From: Chloroflexota bacterium
GTDB lineage: Bacteria > Chloroflexota > Anaerolineae > Anaerolineales > UBA4823
Length of the DNA stretch: 8,249 nt
NCBI GenBank assembly: GCA_012798185.1
Contig: JAAZNS010000020.1
Location: 1 to 8,249, forward strand
Direction: 5' to 3'
The position numbers and the translations under genes were made by a program. How positions within the stretch are numbered: position 1 is the first letter of the stretch; each line of letters begins with the position of its first letter. This document shows positions 5,286 through 8,249 of the stretch, in pieces. The notes under the pieces were generated by a model. That model worked only from the letters and a program-made list of their open reading frames with translations, did not search any database and was not told the origin of the DNA.

Positions 5286-5294
5286 TGGTATAAT
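5286..5294 (+). promoter_or_regulatory. Extended -10 promoter of the CDF gene
   Basis: TGG-TATAAT at 5286-5294 is a perfect extended -10. No -35 consensus lies 16-18 bp upstream; the dyad occupies that place. The start would be near 5301, with a leader of about 51 nt. This is too short for a known metal riboswitch. Confidence 0.65.
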
Positions 5295-5351
5295 GACCAG
5301 ATTTCCAGCATACTACTGCTTCCCAAAAAGGACATAAATTATCTAAAGAAT

Positions 5352-6794
5352 ATGAACATCCCAGATCATGAACTTCATACTGCCGAAAAAGAGAAACGCT
5401 CTGCGGCGTTATCCTCAGTATTAGCGGCAGTTTTTTTGACTATGATGAAGCTGGTGATCGGACTGCTCACCAATAGTTTAGGCATCCTTTCCGAAGCCGC
5501 CCATAGCGGGTTGGATCTCGTTGCAGCCGCGGTGACCTTTGCGGCGGTCAAGATTTCAGATCGGCAGCCTGACCGCGATCACCCTTATGGTTTTGGCAAA
5601 GTCGAAAACCTTTCTGCGCTGGTAGAAACGCTTTTACTTTTCATCACCTGTATTTGGATTATATATGAAGCAATCCAGCGTCTGTTTTTTAAATCAGTTC
5701 ATGTAGAAGCCTCGATTTGGAGTTTTATCGTAATGGGCACCTCCATTATCGTCGATGTCAGTCGTTCAATGATTTTGATGAATGCCGCAAAAAAACATAA
5801 CAGTCAGGCATTAGAAGCAGATGCATTGCATTTCTCCACGGATGTATGGTCTTCTTCGGTGGTGATCGCTGGTTTGACAGCAGTAGCCATTGCCGATTGG
5901 TTTAAAACCCATTCAACAATGCAGCTGGATTGGTTAACCAATGCCGATGCCGTGGCAGCCCTGGGCGTATCGGGAATTGTGATTTATGTTAGCTATCAGC
6001 TTGGCAGGCGGACTATAGCAGCCTTACTAGATCATGCCCCCAAAGGTATGGTATCGGAAATCGAGCAAGCCCTAGCGCGTATTCCCAGCATTTCATCGGT
6101 CAAACGCATCCGTGTCCGCAACAGTGGACCAGCTTTATTTGCCGATGTTACCATAACACTTCCCCGGAGCACCAGTTTCGAAGAAGCACATCAAATCGCT
6201 TCTTTGGCAGAAAAATCTATCCAATCGATTTATCCGCGGTCGGATGTTATCGTCCATGTCGATCCGATCAGCCCCGATGGAGAAAGCCTGGTAGAACGCG
6301 TATGGGGTATAGCCTCTCAATTCGGGCTTGGCACACATTCAATTCGCGCCTATGATGTATTCGGTCAGGTAAGCCTGGAATTACATGCCGAAGTGCCTGA
6401 TAAACTAACCTTACAGGAAGCGCACGATTTGGTAACCGATTTTGAAAACAAATTGCACAGTGAAACACCCATTCTAAAAGAAGTGGTTACCCATATCGAA
6501 CCGATTGGCGACCAGGCAGCTCGCAGTGGCGGTGCTCATCTCAGTTCCGATCAAATAAGCTTAAAAATTCAACAAATCGTAAAACAATTTCCAGAAATCA
6601 CCAATTGTCACAGCATCCATTCATATCAGGAAAATGAGGGAATTTCGGTTTCTTTTCATTGCACTACAAACCCGCAAATTCCGATCACCGAGGCGCATCA
6701 GCTTACTGCACAATTCGAGAGGTTGCTGCGAGAGCAAATACCAGAATTGGGGCGCACTATCATCCATATCGAACCAGATGAAGGAAACCAATAA
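5352..6794 (+). CDS. Cation diffusion facilitator (CDF) metal exporter with three C-terminal domains
   Basis: This 480-residue protein exports divalent metal from the cytoplasm by proton antiport, a known property of CDF proteins. The membrane part (about 18-223) is canonical: SLGILSEAAHSGLD with H51 and D55, DRDHPYGFGKVENL (74-87), and ALEADALHFSTD with H160 and D164. Two HxxxD pairs form the transport site typical of Zn-type members. The second-site His found in YiiP is F81 here. Most CDFs stop at about 300 residues; this one continues. Three similar cytoplasmic domains follow (about 233-305, 312-384 and 402-475), each with an EAH motif (278-280, 356-358, 447-449) and ending in H-I/V-D/E-P (302, 381 and 472 for the His). 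The start has a poor ribosome-binding site: AAAG lies 4 nt upstream, and a better AAGGA lies 19 nt upstream, too far. Its stop overlaps the next gene by 17 bp. Confidence 0.92.
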   Translation: MNIPDHELHTAEKEKRSAALSSVLAAVFLTMMKLVIGLLTNSLGILSEAAHSGLDLVAAAVTFAAVKISDRQPDRDHPYGFGKVENLSALVETLLLFITCIWIIYEAIQRLFFKSVHVEASIWSFIVMGTSIIVDVSRSMILMNAAKKHNSQALEADALHFSTDVWSSSVVIAGLTAVAIADWFKTHSTMQLDWLTNADAVAALGVSGIVIYVSYQLGRRTIAALLDHAPKGMVSEIEQALARIPSISSVKRIRVRNSGPALFADVTITLPRSTSFEEAHQIASLAEKSIQSIYPRSDVIVHVDPISPDGESLVERVWGIASQFGLGTHSIRAYDVFGQVSLELHAEVPDKLTLQEAHDLVTDFENKLHSETPILKEVVTHIEPIGDQAARSGGAHLSSDQISLKIQQIVKQFPEITNCHSIHSYQENEGISVSFHCTTNPQIPITEAHQLTAQFERLLREQIPELGRTIIHIEPDEGNQ

Positions 6795-8249
6795 TCGGAT
6801 TATATTTTGGTTTACACTGGCTTCCATTATTATGGGAGTCTTATTAAGAATCGCAAGCTTTTCCTGGAATAATGCCCTTAACGGGGATGTAAACCTATTC
6901 GCGTTGACGGCGCGCGAATTTGCCCTTCATGGCAAATTGGAATACCCCATGAAGTATGATTACAGCCCCTGGGTTGCATATCAAACGTTGCACACCCCTG
7001 CAAGCCAGCATCCGCCTCTCTGGTCTGTGATAGCGGGCATCATCGCAAAAAACCTCCATTCAGATGATACCTTTTCAATTTTAAAGATCCTCTCCGAAGT
7101 TTGTGGGGTTTTGCTTATTGGATCGATGTTATGCTTTGGTAAAAACTTTCAGGTTCTTGAACCTTTTTTTCAATATTTATTATTTCCCCCAACTTTATTC
7201 ATAGCGTGCAGCCTGGTGAGTCTTTCGGCAGTGCTCATCGATTTCTCGGCGAATGGCAGCCCGTACATTCTCATGGCTTTGTGGATAACGCTTGATACCT
7301 GGCTGTTGGTGAACTTCGATCCCCAAAACTTCCTCCAAATATTTTTGGCAGGTATTTTTTGCGCGCTGGGTATTCTTACCCACAGCGCACTTCTTTTCCT
7401 GCCTTTGGGTTTTGCTGCCGTTTTGCTTTTTAAAAAACCCTGCAATAGTTCCCAGACTTTTAAACTAAAACCACATATCATTTACTTGCTTATTTTTGTT
7501 ATCATTACTTTTGTTATCCTTTTACCCTGGTTAGTCTGGAATTCGAGACATTTCGGTCAACCCTTCTATTCCTATTCCAGCTATTATCTATGGGAACGTT
7601 TAGGACTGCTGCGTACTGAAATTTCCAATGGCATAATTGTTTCACAATTGGATATTTCCCTTCCAGTTAATCAAATACTCCAACGCTATATATTGATAGC
7701 TGGGAAATCATTCTATGCGCTTTGCCGCGAATTCTTCCTTGTTGCGGGCCCCTTTACGATTATATTGTTTGGATATGGCATATATATTCAGGGAAAAGAA
7801 AATAAAGAAAAACTGGCTTATTTACTCTTACCCTCAGCATGTTATATCATAGCAATTCTAGTCTGGGCGACCTATAAATTCCGCTTTTTAATCCCATTAC
7901 TGCCAGTGTTCTTTCTTCTTTCTGCTGCCGGATTCACCACCATGCGTCAACGGGGGAAAATCTGGCAGTGGATAGCAGGGATTTGTCTGACAGGCACCCT
8001 TATTTGGATTGCATTGCCATCATCTCGAGAGGTAAAAACATTGTATTACGGCGAAGAAAGCCAATCCCACGCGGTGCTATACTCGGCAATGAAACCGCTG
8101 GCAAGCTGGCTGGCATCCATGCCGGAAGGTGTTGTGTTAGGTTATGCCCAACCCCTCGATGGGGGGATCGAAACAATTTATTGGCACCATCTTCCCTTCG
8201 TCGCCGGGCGCGGCTTGGGCGAAGCTGAGATAAAAAAACTTGCCAAAGA
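6778..8249 (+). CDS. GT-C fold membrane glycosyltransferase (PMT/ArnT-like, GT39 type), 3' end off the window
   Basis: The frame is open for 490 codons to the window edge. GT-C enzymes move a sugar from a polyprenyl-phosphate carrier to lipid, glycan or protein on the outer face of the membrane. Helix one (about 8-26) is followed by N36-G-D38, the loop position where the family keeps its catalytic Asp. Next comes QHPPLW (77-82), the common HPPL signature. About ten further hydrophobic segments follow, including PWLVWN-RHFGQPFYSY (250-266) and YKFRFLIPLLPVFFLLSAAG (366-385), both typical. A soluble domain begins near residue 417. The ATG lies inside the last codons of the CDF gene (17-bp overlap) without a Shine-Dalgarno, so translation probably depends on the CDF gene. 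ATG at 6832 is an alternative start but would cut away most of helix one. The ORFs at 7170-7481 (minus) and 7968-8228 (plus) are shadows of this gene. The acceptor is unknown. Confidence 0.85.
   Translation, partial: MKETNNRIIFWFTLASIIMGVLLRIASFSWNNALNGDVNLFALTAREFALHGKLEYPMKYDYSPWVAYQTLHTPASQHPPLWSVIAGIIAKNLHSDDTFSILKILSEVCGVLLIGSMLCFGKNFQVLEPFFQYLLFPPTLFIACSLVSLSAVLIDFSANGSPYILMALWITLDTWLLVNFDPQNFLQIFLAGIFCALGILTHSALLFLPLGFAAVLLFKKPCNSSQTFKLKPHIIYLLIFVIITFVILLPWLVWNSRHFGQPFYSYSSYYLWERLGLLRTEISNGIIVSQLDISLPVNQILQRYILIAGKSFYALCREFFLVAGPFTIILFGYGIYIQGKENKEKLAYLLLPSACYIIAILVWATYKFRFLIPLLPVFFLLSAAGFTTMRQRGKIWQWIAGICLTGTLIWIALPSSREVKTLYYGEESQSHAVLYSAMKPLASWLASMPEGVVLGYAQPLDGGIETIYWHHLPFVAGRGLGEAEIKKLAK

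Noticed and set aside
5121..5351. Possible metal riboswitch before the CDF gene
   Set aside because: The leader from the predicted start is only about 51 nt and I see none of the conserved elements of NiCo or yybP-ykoY riboswitches. A promoter-overlapping dyad explains control better.
7170..7481. Minus-strand ORF of 103 codons
   Set aside because: It is antisense to the GT-C gene; the basic, Lys-rich product is what results from reading hydrophobic codons backwards.
7968..8228. Plus-strand ORF of 86 codons
   Set aside because: It is a frame-shifted reading of the GT-C gene. The GT-C frame stays open across it and keeps family features.

Overview
The window looks like chromosomal DNA from a Chloroflexota bacterium, most likely an Anaerolineae-type lineage. 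This is inferred from protein style only. A DUF3048 lipoprotein carries a Thr/Pro 'TDTP' linker, a DUF4190 protein sits next to a very small single-span membrane protein, and there are a GT-C sugar transferase and a DUF402 protein of the types seen in that phylum. Base composition is moderately AT-rich and the promoters are sigma70-like (TATAAT). I see no tRNA, rRNA, CRISPR array, insertion sequence or phage gene.

Layout. (1) Positions 1-974, minus strand: the N-terminal 324 residues of a DUF3048 lipoprotein, whose 3' end lies off the left edge. (2) Positions 975-1117: a compact divergent control region. It holds an 18-bp perfect tandem duplication that doubles the ribosome-binding site and creates an 8-codon leader ORF, a 24-bp dyad, and -10 elements for both directions laid over one another. 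(3) Positions 1118-3201, plus strand: a compact operon of small membrane proteins (DUF2085, DUF4126, DUF4190, a 63-residue single-span protein, and possibly a 14-codon ORF), closed by a strong hairpin terminator at 3215-3252. (4) Positions 3277-3774, minus strand: a DUF402 protein that converges on the same terminator. (5) Positions 4026-5120, plus strand: an envelope lipoprotein with a helical stalk and a ThuA/GATase-like domain. (6) Positions 5352-6794, plus strand: a cation diffusion facilitator (CDF) metal exporter with an unusually long tail that reads as three tandem cytoplasmic domains. (7) Positions 6778-8249, plus strand: a GT-C membrane glycosyltransferase that overlaps the CDF gene by 17 bp and runs off the right edge.

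How the genes work together. Nearly everything encoded here is in the membrane or cell envelope. The DUF2085-to-63-residue operon is a clear transcription unit of unknown function. The CDF and GT-C genes are translationally linked, although their roles (metal export; lipid-linked sugar transfer) are not obviously related. Three of the four intergenic control regions carry an inverted repeat laid over or beside a promoter, so several of these genes are probably controlled by DNA-binding regulators encoded elsewhere. I did not find a proven novel system. The best leads are the triple-domain CDF exporter, the duplicated ribosome-binding site with its leader ORF, and the uncharacterised membrane-protein operon.
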